A DNA stretch of 64,000 bases from positions 3,286,001-3,350,000 of the forward strand of contig NZ_AP018437.1 in assembly GCF_003966975.1 (NCBI RefSeq), given 5' to 3'. This DNA comes from Pelolinea submarina (lineage in GTDB: Bacteria > Chloroflexota > Anaerolineae > Anaerolineales > Anaerolineaceae). Both the position numbers and the translations under genes were made by a program. Below, piece after piece: positions 18,076 through 26,378 of this stretch; position 1 is the first letter of the stretch, and each line of letters starts with the position of its first letter. The notes below the pieces were generated by a model. That model was not told where the DNA came from. It did not search any database and saw only the letters and a list, made by a program, of their open reading frames with translations.

Positions 18076-18094
18076 CCACCCGCATAGCGGGTGG
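18076..18094 (-). repeat. Left-end hairpin of the IS200-type element
   Basis: CCACCCGC (18076-18083), loop ATA, GCGGGTGG (18087-18094). It lies upstream of tnpA where IS200 elements carry a transcription-blocking hairpin, and it mirrors the terminator at 17389-17413. Confidence 0.6.
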
Positions 18095-18142
18095 TTTTCT
18101 GTTTCTCTCGCTTCGCTCGTTCAACTGACTAAAGTCATAATA

Positions 18143-18182
18143 AAAAAAGGCAGCATTCAAATTTTGAAAGCTGCCTTTTTTA
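18143..18182 (-). terminator. Terminator of the 18.2-19.0 kb lipoprotein gene
   Basis: AAAAAAAGGCAGC and GCTGCCTTTTTT flank an inner AT-rich stem around 18156-18170. On the minus strand it follows the stop at 18188 and ends in a T-run. Confidence 0.88.
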
Positions 18183-18187
18183 TATTG

Positions 18188-19003
18188 TTACGAATTTAAA
18201 GCACGCTCAAATTGATCCCGGATTTCAGGGGGAAGCTGGTCAAAATAGTCAAATTGATATTGGTAGGTGACTTCACCCAACAATCCGCTATCATCCAGGC
18301 TGTAAATTTGCTCGGTTTCCTCCATAATAAAACCATTATCGAGATTGATTACCACGTTCACCATTTCATGAATGGGACCAGTCTGCACCACTGTAATAAA
18401 AAGGCTGCCCTCTCGAATGATGGCTTCGGTTGATTCGAGCATGTCCAGGTTCGGACCTTCGAGCATATTTTCAACCCGATCGAGCGTTTGGTTCAACAGA
18501 TCCGGGCAGGCTTGATCCGGCAGTTTGACCAGTTTGGGCCGGCCCTCTTCATCGGGCAGTTGCCCGGCGCTATCGGCTGTCTGCAACTTATTCGCGCGAA
18601 CCAGCAGGTTGGATTCTACCAGTCGTCCGTCTTCCGCATAAATGGTTTGCAGTAAATCGGGGCAAGACTGCACCCCGTCAAAATGGAACCACCATTCTGC
18701 GTTGATCCCATGTAAATCACCCAATTGGTAGATCATTGTTTTCCGTCCTTGCCACCAGCCTGTTTGGGATTGCCAGCGGCTATTGCGGACTTTTTCCATT
18801 TCATGCAGCATGAGCAGGAGGTCATCAGGGTCGTTATATACCTTCACGGTCGGCTGCGAACCATCGACAGCCTCAACCGGGCTAAAATCCACCTGATTAG
18901 TATCGAGAATGATCGACCAAAGATCTTCCCGACACCCAACAATCAAAGCAGGTATTGTGAGAAATAAAGTAAGAAAAACAGCGTACTTTAATGGGTTTTT
19001 CAT
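18188..19003 (-). CDS. Lipoprotein of unknown function
   Basis: 271 residues; AAGGAG lies 6 bases before the ATG. The N-terminus is a lipoprotein signal with lipobox LIVGC (Cys at about residue 24). The rest is soluble, with WWFHFDG, paired Cys in SCPDLLQTIYAEDGR and ACPDLLNQTLDRVENML, and an acidic C-terminus. It recalls carrier-type lipoproteins such as LolA/LppX-like folds but no family can be assigned. It is transcribed divergently from the WD40/GntR/ABC genes and shares their palindromic upstream region. Confidence 0.6.
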   Translation of the reverse strand: MKNPLKYAVFLTLFLTIPALIVGCREDLWSIILDTNQVDFSPVEAVDGSQPTVKVYNDPDDLLLMLHEMEKVRNSRWQSQTGWWQGRKTMIYQLGDLHGINAEWWFHFDGVQSCPDLLQTIYAEDGRLVESNLLVRANKLQTADSAGQLPDEEGRPKLVKLPDQACPDLLNQTLDRVENMLEGPNLDMLESTEAIIREGSLFITVVQTGPIHEMVNVVINLDNGFIMEETEQIYSLDDSGLLGEVTYQYQFDYFDQLPPEIRDQFERALNS

Positions 19004-19025
19004 TTTGTTCTCCTTGTTATGGGAC

Positions 19026-19054
19026 TTGACAAGTCCCTTAGTTAACTCTATAAT
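19026..19054 (+). promoter_or_regulatory. Consensus sigma-70 promoter for the WD40/GntR/ABC genes
   Basis: TTGACA (19026-19031) and TATAAT (19049-19054) match both consensus hexamers exactly with a 17-base spacer. The -35 is embedded in the inverted repeat GGGACTTGACAAGTCCC (19021-19037). Predicted start of transcription is near 19061, in the middle of the operator palindrome. Confidence 0.85.
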
Positions 19055-19070
19055 ACTAGTTAACTAGTAT
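19053..19070. promoter_or_regulatory. Perfect 18-base palindrome, probable operator
   Basis: ATACTAGTTAACTAGTAT is a perfect palindrome overlapping the end of the -10 and the predicted start site. The core AGTTAACT also occurs at 19040-19047, inside the spacer. Position predicts strong repression. The YtrA-type GntR regulator encoded at 21.4 kb is the likely binder, by inference from its position in the same gene row. Confidence 0.7.
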
Positions 19071-19127
19071 ACTGTGTTTAAATAATACGAACAAAACAGA
19101 CATTTGTCAAGCAACGGAGAGATCGAT

Positions 19128-21293
19128 ATGAACAAACAGAAAAAAGGAACAATTTTTCATGGGTTGATTATTCTCGCTTTATGTGCACTTACCTTCAGCA
19201 CGACCGGCAGTATCCTGGCCCAGACAGAACCGGAAACCACCCCATTGGCGGAAATCACACCGGAGAACATTCAGGACTTGAAACTGCTGCACTGGTTCGG
19301 ACAGGGAGCGTATACCGGCACTCTGGAGCAACAGCCCAACGGAAATCTACTGGCTGCCATCACCTCTTCCGGGGTAGCCCTGCTGGATAAGGAAAGCGGA
19401 GAGCAAGCCGGTTTCATTCCTGTTGGGCTGCAGCCAACCGCCTTATCCATTTCCCCGGACGGTTCCACGCTGGCCATCGTGGTCAACTACCCTAACGGCA
19501 AGCTGGGCGATTTCATGGGGCTGCCTGCCTATGACCGGCAAATCCAACTCTATTCGCTGCCGGATGGTGAAAAGAAAGGCACGGCCATTCAAGACTTGGG
19601 AGAATGCGCAAACTCCAACATTTGGGACATCGCTTTCACACCGGATGGAAAAGAACTGGTTTTTGAAAAGAAATATGGCGTAAACAACGAAAAGGACGTC
19701 CGGAAATTCTGCGTCGCTTCCCTGGCCGCAGGTAAAGTCACCCGCAGCATGGACCTGAACACCAACGCATCCATGGCAATTTCTCCCAACGGGGAATTCA
19801 CAGCCGTATACGAGAAACAATCCGGCCAGGTCTCGATTTATAGCACTTCCGATTTCAGTCTGGTACGCGAATTACCCGCACCGAAAACAGATTGGCCTGA
19901 GTTGTTATTCTCGCCCAGCGGCCGCTACATCGCCACGCGCAATATGACCACTGACGAGGATGGCCGGTATTCCATCCAGATTTGGGATATCCAGGATGGT
20001 AGAGAGGTCTTTAACGGGAAACCTGACCTCGAATACAGTCAGGAAATGGAACAATATGACATGGTCACTTCCTTTGAAGTCTCTCAGTATTACAACACTA
20101 TTTACCTGGGCACGCAATCAGGGTATGTGGTTATGATTGCTGCGGATACCGGCAACGTGGAAAAGCAACTGGGGCAATTCACCTGGACGGCTTATTCATT
20201 AACCGGAAATACAGGTGGGATAACATCGGATGAAATCTCCGCTATGGTCGCGACCGTCCAGTTAAGCCCGGACGGAAAAACATTAATTGCCTCCGAGAAT
20301 TTAACCACTTATGGGCAATCCGGCAGCATTCATATTTTTGAGCTGCCCTCAGGCAAGGAAAAGTTCATTTTTCGTGGTTCGTCAGCCGTAAGTGAAAGTT
20401 TAGGAATCGCCTTTTCTCCGGACAGCAACCGCATTGCTCTGGCCGGTGATGAAAGCGGGAAAGTGGCAATTTATTACACCGGAGATGGCCGGTTTGATCT
20501 GGAATTGACGGGGCACACCCAGGTCGTTAATAAAGTGGCTTTCTCCCCGGACGGTAAAATGATCGCCACCGCTTCAAATGACAACAGCGTGCGCTTATGG
20601 GACGCGCAAACCGGCAGCCCGCTCAAGACATTATCCGGCCACCAGGGACGTGTGACCCACATTGCTTTCTCACCGGATTCAAGCTGGCTGGTCTCCGGCG
20701 CTGATGACAACACCATCCGGCGCTGGAACACAGCGGATGGAAAGCTGCTCGAAACGCTCGAACTCAGCGATGAGAATTGGCGGGTGGATTTCCTGGACAC
20801 CCTGAATGACAATGTTTCGGTCGTTTACCGCATCTCGAAATATCCCTCCCCCTATGTCGGTTTTATTCAGGAACAAGCCCGATGGAATACGCAGAGCGGA
20901 GAAAGAAAGGACATCGGCGGTTCGAAAATTTCCATCACACAATTCGACAGTGGAAAAGAAATGTTTTCGGGTTATTCCGACACGGACAGGGTTGTCGGGA
21001 AACTGCAGGCAGACGGCAGTATGGCAATTGCCGCATCCTTCCGCTCACCCTATGGAAACGGCGGGTTGAGCCTGCCGGCCGTCTCCCCCAATCAACAGCT
21101 GGTCATCTCGGGCAACGGCTTTGGCTTGCATGCCTGGGAGCTCTCCGGCAAAGAACTCAATTTCGTGGGGCTGGTTGCCGGGGACCAGCCGGTACCCTCC
21201 TACGGGCAGGAGTACCTCTTCTCACCGGATGGTAAATTCCTGGCGTATACCAGCGGCGGTGTGGCTTACCTGATGGGTGTTCCTGCCAATTGA
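19128..21293 (+). CDS. Secreted WD40-repeat protein
   Basis: 721 residues from the ATG at 19128, chosen because CGGAGAG lies just before it. A signal peptide (about 1-34, ending near SILAQ) directs export. The mature part is built of WD40-like blades, recognisable by repeats such as [21 protein letters not shown] and [22 protein letters not shown] (about 455-545), with more degenerate blades before and after; at least ten can be suspected. It has no catalytic motif and probably acts as a protein-binding scaffold. It is first in a row with a GntR regulator and ABC-2 transporter genes, suggesting a membrane-surface role in that system. Confidence 0.85.
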   Translation: MNKQKKGTIFHGLIILALCALTFSTTGSILAQTEPETTPLAEITPENIQDLKLLHWFGQGAYTGTLEQQPNGNLLAAITSSGVALLDKESGEQAGFIPVGLQPTALSISPDGSTLAIVVNYPNGKLGDFMGLPAYDRQIQLYSLPDGEKKGTAIQDLGECANSNIWDIAFTPDGKELVFEKKYGVNNEKDVRKFCVASLAAGKVTRSMDLNTNASMAISPNGEFTAVYEKQSGQVSIYSTSDFSLVRELPAPKTDWPELLFSPSGRYIATRNMTTDEDGRYSIQIWDIQDGREVFNGKPDLEYSQEMEQYDMVTSFEVSQYYNTIYLGTQSGYVVMIAADTGNVEKQLGQFTWTAYSLTGNTGGITSDEISAMVATVQLSPDGKTLIASENLTTYGQSGSIHIFELPSGKEKFIFRGSSAVSESLGIAFSPDSNRIALAGDESGKVAIYYTGDGRFDLELTGHTQVVNKVAFSPDGKMIATASNDNSVRLWDAQTGSPLKTLSGHQGRVTHIAFSPDSSWLVSGADDNTIRRWNTADGKLLETLELSDENWRVDFLDTLNDNVSVVYRISKYPSPYVGFIQEQARWNTQSGERKDIGGSKISITQFDSGKEMFSGYSDTDRVVGKLQADGSMAIAASFRSPYGNGGLSLPAVSPNQQLVISGNGFGLHAWELSGKELNFVGLVAGDQPVPSYGQEYLFSPDGKFLAYTSGGVAYLMGVPAN

Positions 21294-21361
21294 ACCGCCC
21301 GGTATGGTAATCGATATAATGGGAATTTAAATAACAAATCGTATAGAAATCGGAAAAGCTT

Positions 21362-21739
21362 ATGGACCACATATTTGACGAAAACCAGCCCATCTACCTG
21401 CAGATCAAACAGCGCATCTGCGCGGCCATCCTGCGCGGCGATTACCGGCCGGGGGACAAGCTGCCCGGGATCGTGGAGATGGCCATGGAATTCAAGGTCA
21501 ACCACAACACCATCCAGCGGGTTTACATGGAATTGATCCGCGACGGCATCGCCATCTCGCGGCGCGGAGAAGGCACCTTTGTCACCCAGGACAGCGCAAC
21601 CTTGCAAAAGCTGGAGAACGAATTGGAAGGTTATCTCCTGGAGAATTTCGTGCGCGAAATGCAGCGCCTGGGCCATCAGGAGGATGAACTTGCGGACATC
21701 CTCGTTCAATACATACAGTCGAAGCGTCATAACCAGTAA
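21362..21739 (+). CDS. GntR-family regulator, YtrA subfamily
   Basis: 125 residues, the short YtrA form: an N-terminal winged helix (PIYLQIKQRICAAILRGDY, KLPGIVEMAMEFKVNHNTIQRVY, RRGEGTFV) and a short two-helix C-terminal dimerisation tail instead of a large ligand domain. YtrA regulators usually repress neighbouring ABC-transporter operons, and two permeases and an ATPase follow directly. A TTGAAC/TATAAT pair (21290-21320, 19-base spacer) may give it its own weak promoter. The best operator candidate is the palindrome at 19053-19070. Confidence 0.9.
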   Translation: MDHIFDENQPIYLQIKQRICAAILRGDYRPGDKLPGIVEMAMEFKVNHNTIQRVYMELIRDGIAISRRGEGTFVTQDSATLQKLENELEGYLLENFVREMQRLGHQEDELADILVQYIQSKRHNQ

Positions 21740-21753
21740 AAAGGATAAATTGT

Positions 21754-22545
21754 ATGAATAACATCTTTCACACCGAGCTGAAGCGCGCGTTTATCAATCC
21801 CCGCTTCATCCTTGGATTCATCCTGGCCGGCATCAGTTTTGCCTACGGCTATTTCCAGACTAATCCTATGCAAAGCCAATCCCCGGTTGGGGCATTAACC
21901 GCCTGGCAGGTGATCCTCTTCTCCGGCCATTATGGCTTTTTTGCCGCCGCGATAGCCGCGCTGCCCTTCGCCGATTCGCTCAGCACGGATAAACGTCAAC
22001 ACCTGCTGGAATCCGTATTGACGCGCACAGGTTATAAACGCTACCTGTGGGCGAAAACACTAGCCGTAGCATTATCCGGCGCGGCGGCCGTGCTGCTGCC
22101 GGCAATTCTGATGCTGGGGATCTGTTATTTGATCTATCCAGCCGAGCCGGTACAAATTTCGGGGAACTATTTCAATTTCAGCGAAATATTCAACAGTTCT
22201 CTGATTCAACCCGGATTAAGTCTCAATATCTCCGCTGGCGTTTACACGGCGCTTTGCCTGTTATTCCCCGGCTTATTCGGCGCAGCTTATGCCCTGCTGG
22301 GTATGGGGTTTTCATTCCTATCCAGAAACTCCGTGGTCGCCCTGGGCCTGCCTTTCATGTGCTACAGCTTTGGGTACTACTTTTTGCCGACATCACGCCA
22401 CTTGAATTGGATGATATCAACGAGAGCGCTGCTTATTCCGGAAGGGAACCTATTCTCACCCATCCTGCAGTTCACCCTGATAGTTGCGGTCTTTTTTGTA
22501 ACTCTAGGAAGCTTCGGGAAAAAAGAGACCCAGATTCTTCAATAA
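21754..22545 (+). CDS. ABC-2-type transporter permease
   Basis: 263 residues with about six membrane helices (for example LGFILAGISFAYGYF, FFAAAIAALPFADSL, AAAVLLPAILMLGICYLIY). The LPFADSLSTDKRQHLLESVLTRTGYKRYLWAKTLAVAL block is the typical early cytoplasmic loop of ABC-2 permeases. It begins 14 bases after the GntR stop. With the next membrane protein and the ATPase it forms an exporter of unknown substrate, commonly antibiotic- or envelope-stress-related for YtrA-type systems. Confidence 0.82.
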   Translation: MNNIFHTELKRAFINPRFILGFILAGISFAYGYFQTNPMQSQSPVGALTAWQVILFSGHYGFFAAAIAALPFADSLSTDKRQHLLESVLTRTGYKRYLWAKTLAVALSGAAAVLLPAILMLGICYLIYPAEPVQISGNYFNFSEIFNSSLIQPGLSLNISAGVYTALCLLFPGLFGAAYALLGMGFSFLSRNSVVALGLPFMCYSFGYYFLPTSRHLNWMISTRALLIPEGNLFSPILQFTLIVAVFFVTLGSFGKKETQILQ

Positions 22546-22555
22546 GGAAAAAACA

Positions 22556-23395
22556 ATGAAAATTCGAGCCTATCTAAAATATCAATTTCATTTATATATG
22601 CTGCGTTGGCGCTGGCTGCTGCCCATCCCGGTGGGATTGGTTCTGGGATACTGGGCCGCGAAACTACTACAGGCATACCTACCGTGGGACAGCAACGCGC
22701 AAGCCAATGCCCTGGAAGCTTTCGTATGGGCTTTTGGTAAGCCGGAAATCGTGTATTACGTAATTTCCATCCTGTATATCTACCTGATATCCGGTTTGGG
22801 GTTGAAACGCTTTTCCGAACAAGAGGTTTTGCTGCAGTTGGGATCGCGCAGTCAATGGTGGTTGGGGAAGATTATTTTCATTTTCATGGGGACGGTCGGC
22901 TATACCGTTCTGCTAATGGCCGGTTTCTTCCTTCCTGTCCTAACCCAGTTTCCGCTATCGAAGGAATGGAGCCCTGCCGGTCAACTTAATGGCGGTATCA
23001 GCCTGGGATATGCCACATTGAACGGGTCACCAACCCAGGCTTTTTGGAGCATCCTGCTCCTTTTGTTCGTCGGATGGTTTGCGATTGGTCTGCTCATCCT
23101 GATCGTCGACCTTCTCTCGCAGCGCGCCTGGCCTGGCTACCTGGGCGGCATCATCCTGATTGTGTGCAGCAACCTGGGCATGATCGAAGGCGGCCCAATC
23201 GGTGGGGAAGGAATCAGCTCCTTCTTTATGCTGCAAAACCACCTTGAATTCACGCCGTTGTGGGCGCCCACGCGGGTGATCCCGCAAGTGTATTCCTGGA
23301 TATTCTGGTCAGTATGGATCCTATTGTGCCTGGTAACCAGCCGGATCATCTATAAACGTCAAAATTTATACGCCATCGCGCGTCGGGAGGAATAA
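22556..23395 (+). CDS. ABC transporter membrane subunit
   Basis: 279 residues with about six membrane helices and a final KRQNLYAIARREE tail. The start is 10 bases after the first permease and AAGGA lies before it. No motif identifies a subfamily. Its position between a recognisable ABC-2 permease and the ATPase makes it the probable second membrane subunit. Its stop directly abuts the ATPase start (TAAATG). Confidence 0.7.
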   Translation: MKIRAYLKYQFHLYMLRWRWLLPIPVGLVLGYWAAKLLQAYLPWDSNAQANALEAFVWAFGKPEIVYYVISILYIYLISGLGLKRFSEQEVLLQLGSRSQWWLGKIIFIFMGTVGYTVLLMAGFFLPVLTQFPLSKEWSPAGQLNGGISLGYATLNGSPTQAFWSILLLLFVGWFAIGLLILIVDLLSQRAWPGYLGGIILIVCSNLGMIEGGPIGGEGISSFFMLQNHLEFTPLWAPTRVIPQVYSWIFWSVWILLCLVTSRIIYKRQNLYAIARREE

Positions 23396-24052
23396 ATGAA
23401 TAATCAACAATCAGCCGTTGAACTCAACGCAATCGGGAAAGTATTTCGCAGCCACACAATCTTCGAGGACATCGACCTCACCATTCCGCAGGGCAGCATC
23501 ACCGGCATCAGCGGGCCGAACGGCGCCGGCAAGAGCATGCTGCTGCGCATTATTTGCGGGCTGGTGCAGCCAACCAACGGCCAGGTCAGCGTGTTCGGCC
23601 AGCGCATCGGCCGCGACGCGGATTTTCCGGCGCGCACCGGCGCCCTGATCGACGCGCCGGGCTTCGTGCCCAACTGGTCCGCCGAAAAGAACCTGCGCAT
23701 GCTGGCGGAGATCAACGGGAAAGTCAATGCGGCAACCGTCGCGGAAGCCCTGTCCATCGTGGGGTTGGCGGAAAACAGCCATCAGCCGGTCAGAACCTTC
23801 TCGGTCGGCATGCAGAAGCGCTTGGGCATCGCCCAGGCCATCCTGGACAAACCCGACCTGCTGCTGTTGGACGAACCCACCGATTCCATCGATCAGGACG
23901 GTTGGAGAGGTATTTACGAATATTTAATTGAATTGAAAGATAAAGGCACAGCCATCCTGTTGACCAGCAATAAACTGGACGAGATCAACATCCTATGCGA
24001 CCAGGCTTACCTGCTGAAGGATAAAAAGCTGACACCTGTCCCGATCCAATAA
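23396..24052 (+). CDS. ABC transporter ATPase
   Basis: 218 residues. Walker A is GPNGAGKSM (about 40-48), the signature reads FSVGMQKRLGIAQAIL in place of LSGGQ, Walker B is LLLLDEPTDSID, and the H-loop position carries Asn or Ser (LLTSNKLDE) rather than the usual His. The LSGGQ variant SVGM(Q/K) is common in ABC-2 drug/bacteriocin exporters. Only 11 bases separate its stop from the convergent aminotransferase stop, with no clear terminator. Confidence 0.9.
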   Translation: MNNQQSAVELNAIGKVFRSHTIFEDIDLTIPQGSITGISGPNGAGKSMLLRIICGLVQPTNGQVSVFGQRIGRDADFPARTGALIDAPGFVPNWSAEKNLRMLAEINGKVNAATVAEALSIVGLAENSHQPVRTFSVGMQKRLGIAQAILDKPDLLLLDEPTDSIDQDGWRGIYEYLIELKDKGTAILLTSNKLDEINILCDQAYLLKDKKLTPVPIQ

Positions 24053-24063
24053 AACCGGAACGG

Positions 24064-25146
24064 TCAGGAGAAAATCGCGCGGCTCAGGCGCCGGACACCT
24101 TCTTCAAGCTGCTCCGGCGTCAGCGCGCAGAACGGCAGGCGCACAAATTGCTCACCTCCGTCAATAAAGAAGCCGCGGCTGTCGCTGAGCGCCAAACCGG
24201 CTTTCTGCTGCGCAGTCCGATCCGGAACGCAGATGCCCTGGGCCAGGTTGAGGCCGACGAAAAACCCGCCCTCGGGTTTGACCCACTCCGCCCGGCCGGA
24301 GAATTCAGCTTCCAGCGTGGATAACAAAGTATCCAGACGCGGCCGGTAGAGTTCCTTCAATTGCCCCAGGTTTTCCGCCAGCCATCCGCGCTGGATGAAC
24401 TCGTAAGCAATGGCCTGGTTAAGGTAGCTGGCGTTGATGTAAGTGTCCTCGGCAAACTTGCGTACCATCTCGGCCAATTCCGGCGGCAGAATCATAAAAC
24501 CCACCCGCAGGCCGGGGCTGATCAGTTTGCTGTAAGAGGACATGAATATCACCCGCTCGGGCGCCAGTTCGAACAACGCGGGCAGTGCCTGGCCATGATA
24601 GCGCAGGTCGCGGTAGGGGCCATCCTCAATCAGGTAGAACCCATATGTTTGGGATAACTCAATCAACTTTTGACGCGCTTCCAGGGGCATGACCGCGCCG
24701 CTGGGATTTTGAAAGTCCGGAATCAGGTAGAAGTAACGCGGCCGCATGCCTGCGTTTAATTTCTCCTCCAATTGAGCCACATCCAGCAGGCCGTTTTGCA
24801 GGTCAATGCCCTCCAATTGGGTGCCGGAACGGCGGAAGATGGTCAGCACGCGGTCATAAGTGGGCTGCTCCAGAAAAACGCTGTCCTGCGGCTGGAGGGA
24901 AACACGCACCAGTGTATCCAACAGCTGCAGCGAACCCTGCCCGACAATAACCTGCCCTTTCGACACGGCATACTGCGCAGCCAGCCATTCGCGCAAAGGC
25001 ACGTAACCGGCCGCCTGCCCGTACTGCAGCAGGCAATTTCCATCCCGTTCCAGGACAGTCTGGGCGCATTCTTCCAATCGTTTAATCGGGAAACTCTCAA
25101 TCGGCGGAACGCCGCGCGTAAAAGCAATTATGTGATTATCTGTCAT
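24064..25146 (-). CDS. Class I/II PLP-dependent aminotransferase (2-aminoadipate/MocR-domain-like)
   Basis: 360 residues. The fold-type-I features are VIVGQGSLQLLDTLVRV, YFYLIPDFQNPSGAVMP (Asn and Tyr contacts), LIEDGPYRDLRYHG (the Asp that binds the PLP nitrogen) and SYSKLISPGLRVGFMILP with the PLP Lys and the phosphate-binding Arg. It resembles stand-alone catalytic domains of MocR proteins and LysN-type 2-aminoadipate transaminases. The substrate cannot be decided from sequence. It lies just upstream of nothing else on its strand except, in the other direction, a threonine-synthase-like gene whose 5' end is farther right; the pair may be co-transcribed (25-base gap). Confidence 0.82.
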   Translation of the reverse strand: MTDNHIIAFTRGVPPIESFPIKRLEECAQTVLERDGNCLLQYGQAAGYVPLREWLAAQYAVSKGQVIVGQGSLQLLDTLVRVSLQPQDSVFLEQPTYDRVLTIFRRSGTQLEGIDLQNGLLDVAQLEEKLNAGMRPRYFYLIPDFQNPSGAVMPLEARQKLIELSQTYGFYLIEDGPYRDLRYHGQALPALFELAPERVIFMSSYSKLISPGLRVGFMILPPELAEMVRKFAEDTYINASYLNQAIAYEFIQRGWLAENLGQLKELYRPRLDTLLSTLEAEFSGRAEWVKPEGGFFVGLNLAQGICVPDRTAQQKAGLALSDSRGFFIDGGEQFVRLPFCALTPEQLEEGVRRLSRAIFS

Positions 25147-25169
25147 GGGTATCCGTTATTATTTTGATC

Positions 25170-26282
25170 TCAATTTTCTATGGGAGATTTTAATCCGCTT
25201 CCGGTTAAAGCGACAATTATTTTGGCTTTTTCACCCACCAATTTGCGCACCTGCGGCAGAACCGCGGCGGCCGCCGCGCTGGAAGGTTCGGCAAACATCC
25301 CGTGGCGGGCCAGGTCATAATAAGCCGCGCGAATTTCCGCCTCGCTGACGGTCAGCCCCGCGCCGCCGCTCTCGCGCAACGCTTGCAGGATGCGGTGCCC
25401 GCGCACCGGTTTGACAATGGCCAGCCCTTCGGCCAGGCTCTTGCCGACCGGTATGATTTCTTCGATCTCATCCGCGCCGCTGTTGAAAGCGCGCGCGATG
25501 GGCGCCAGCAATTCCGGCTGGGCCGCGAATAAACGCGGCATGCGCTTGACCAGCCCGGTTTTCAACATCCCTTTAAAACCCAGCCAGGCGCCCAGCAGCA
25601 GGCCGCCCTGCCCGACCGAGATGACCAGCGCGTCCGGCGCGTGACCGCCCAGCTGCTCCCAGCACTCCCAGGCAAAGGTTTTCTGGCCCAGCAAGTAGGC
25701 CGGATTGTAAGCGTGCGAGGCATATACCGCGCCTGCTTCCACTGCGGCCAGAGCCGCGCGCGTGGCTTCAGCGCGTGGGCCGGGGATGCGGCGCAGATCC
25801 GCGCCGTACACTTCGATCTGTGCCAGCTTGGCCGGTGAGGCTCTGTCCGGTGCGAAAATGGCCGCATGCAGTCCGGTGCGGGCGGCGTAAGCCGCCAGCG
25901 AAGCGCCCGCGTTGCCTGAAGAATCCTCGACCACGTCGCGAATGCCCATGGAAGCCAGATAATTCGCCTCCACTTCCGTGCCGCGATCCTTGAACGAGCC
26001 GGTGGGAGAAATGTATTCCAACTTGAAAAAGACTTCCGCAGCGTCCTTATCCCAGGGCATGCCGATCAATGGTGTTTGTCCCGCGCCCAGCGAAAGTGGT
26101 TTTTCCACCTCGCTCAAGCCCATTATCTCCTGGTAACACCAGACCGAATTCACGTTCGGGTCGGTCAAATTCGGCAGGTACGATTCGAATTCCCAGGGTT
26201 CCCAGGCGCCGCCGCATTTACAGCGGAACTGGCGCGGGTCGAATTCGTCTTCATGATGACAGCGGTCGCAAATTACGAGCAT
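25170..26282 (-). CDS. Threonine-synthase-like PLP enzyme
   Basis: 370 residues; AGGGAG lies before the ATG. An N-terminal zinc-knuckle segment has CDRCHH and CKCGG (residues 5-25). The fold-type-II core has SPTGSFKDRGTEV with the PLP Lys, EDSSGNAGASLAAYAARTG, and the phosphate-binding loop VGQGGLLLG in place of the usual Gly-rich GGGT. Threonine synthase converts O-phosphohomoserine to threonine; related enzymes act as threonine deaminases or diaminopropionate lyases, so the assignment is to the superfamily with threonine synthase most likely. Confidence 0.78.
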   Translation of the reverse strand: MLVICDRCHHEDEFDPRQFRCKCGGAWEPWEFESYLPNLTDPNVNSVWCYQEIMGLSEVEKPLSLGAGQTPLIGMPWDKDAAEVFFKLEYISPTGSFKDRGTEVEANYLASMGIRDVVEDSSGNAGASLAAYAARTGLHAAIFAPDRASPAKLAQIEVYGADLRRIPGPRAEATRAALAAVEAGAVYASHAYNPAYLLGQKTFAWECWEQLGGHAPDALVISVGQGGLLLGAWLGFKGMLKTGLVKRMPRLFAAQPELLAPIARAFNSGADEIEEIIPVGKSLAEGLAIVKPVRGHRILQALRESGGAGLTVSEAEIRAAYYDLARHGMFAEPSSAAAAAVLPQVRKLVGEKAKIIVALTGSGLKSPIEN

Positions 26283-26316
26283 GGGAATCTCCCTGAAAGC
26301 TTTCTTCTTATTGTAA

Positions 26317-26345
26317 TAAAAATCCCCCGAAAACGAGGGATTTTT
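26317..26345 (-). terminator. Terminator of the citrate synthase gene
   Basis: AAAAATCCC and GGGATTTTT form the outer stem, with CG/CG inside and an AAAA loop. It lies 34 bases downstream of the citrate synthase stop on the minus strand and upstream of the threonine-synthase-like start. Confidence 0.85.
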
Positions 26346-26378
26346 AACTTTAATCCTTTGGCAAAGGAGGGAAATGGT

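Larger units (their letters stand above)
17415..18130 (-). mobile_element. IS200-type insertion element (tnpA only), approximate limits
   Basis: A single Y1 transposase gene is flanked by hairpin-rich ends and no terminal inverted repeats, the IS200/IS605 layout. On the low-coordinate side are GAGGCT ATA AGCCTC (17418-17432), a 10-base stem GCCAGCGTCT (about 17442-17463), GTCCCTAAAGGGAC (about 17510-17523) and ACCCCTTGAAGGGGT over the transposase stop. On the high side are the hairpin at 18076-18094 and GAGCGAAGCGAGAG. There is no tnpB gene. The exact ends cannot be fixed without a second copy or an empty site. Confidence 0.7.

Noticed and set aside
17415..18130. IS200 region considered as an IS605 element with a TnpB/guide-RNA module
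   Set aside because: No tnpB frame or remnant was found next to tnpA on either strand.
20474..21235. Overlapping frames within the WD40 gene as possible frameshifted genes
   Set aside because: The WD40 frame is continuous with regular blade motifs, and the alternative frames have no motifs.
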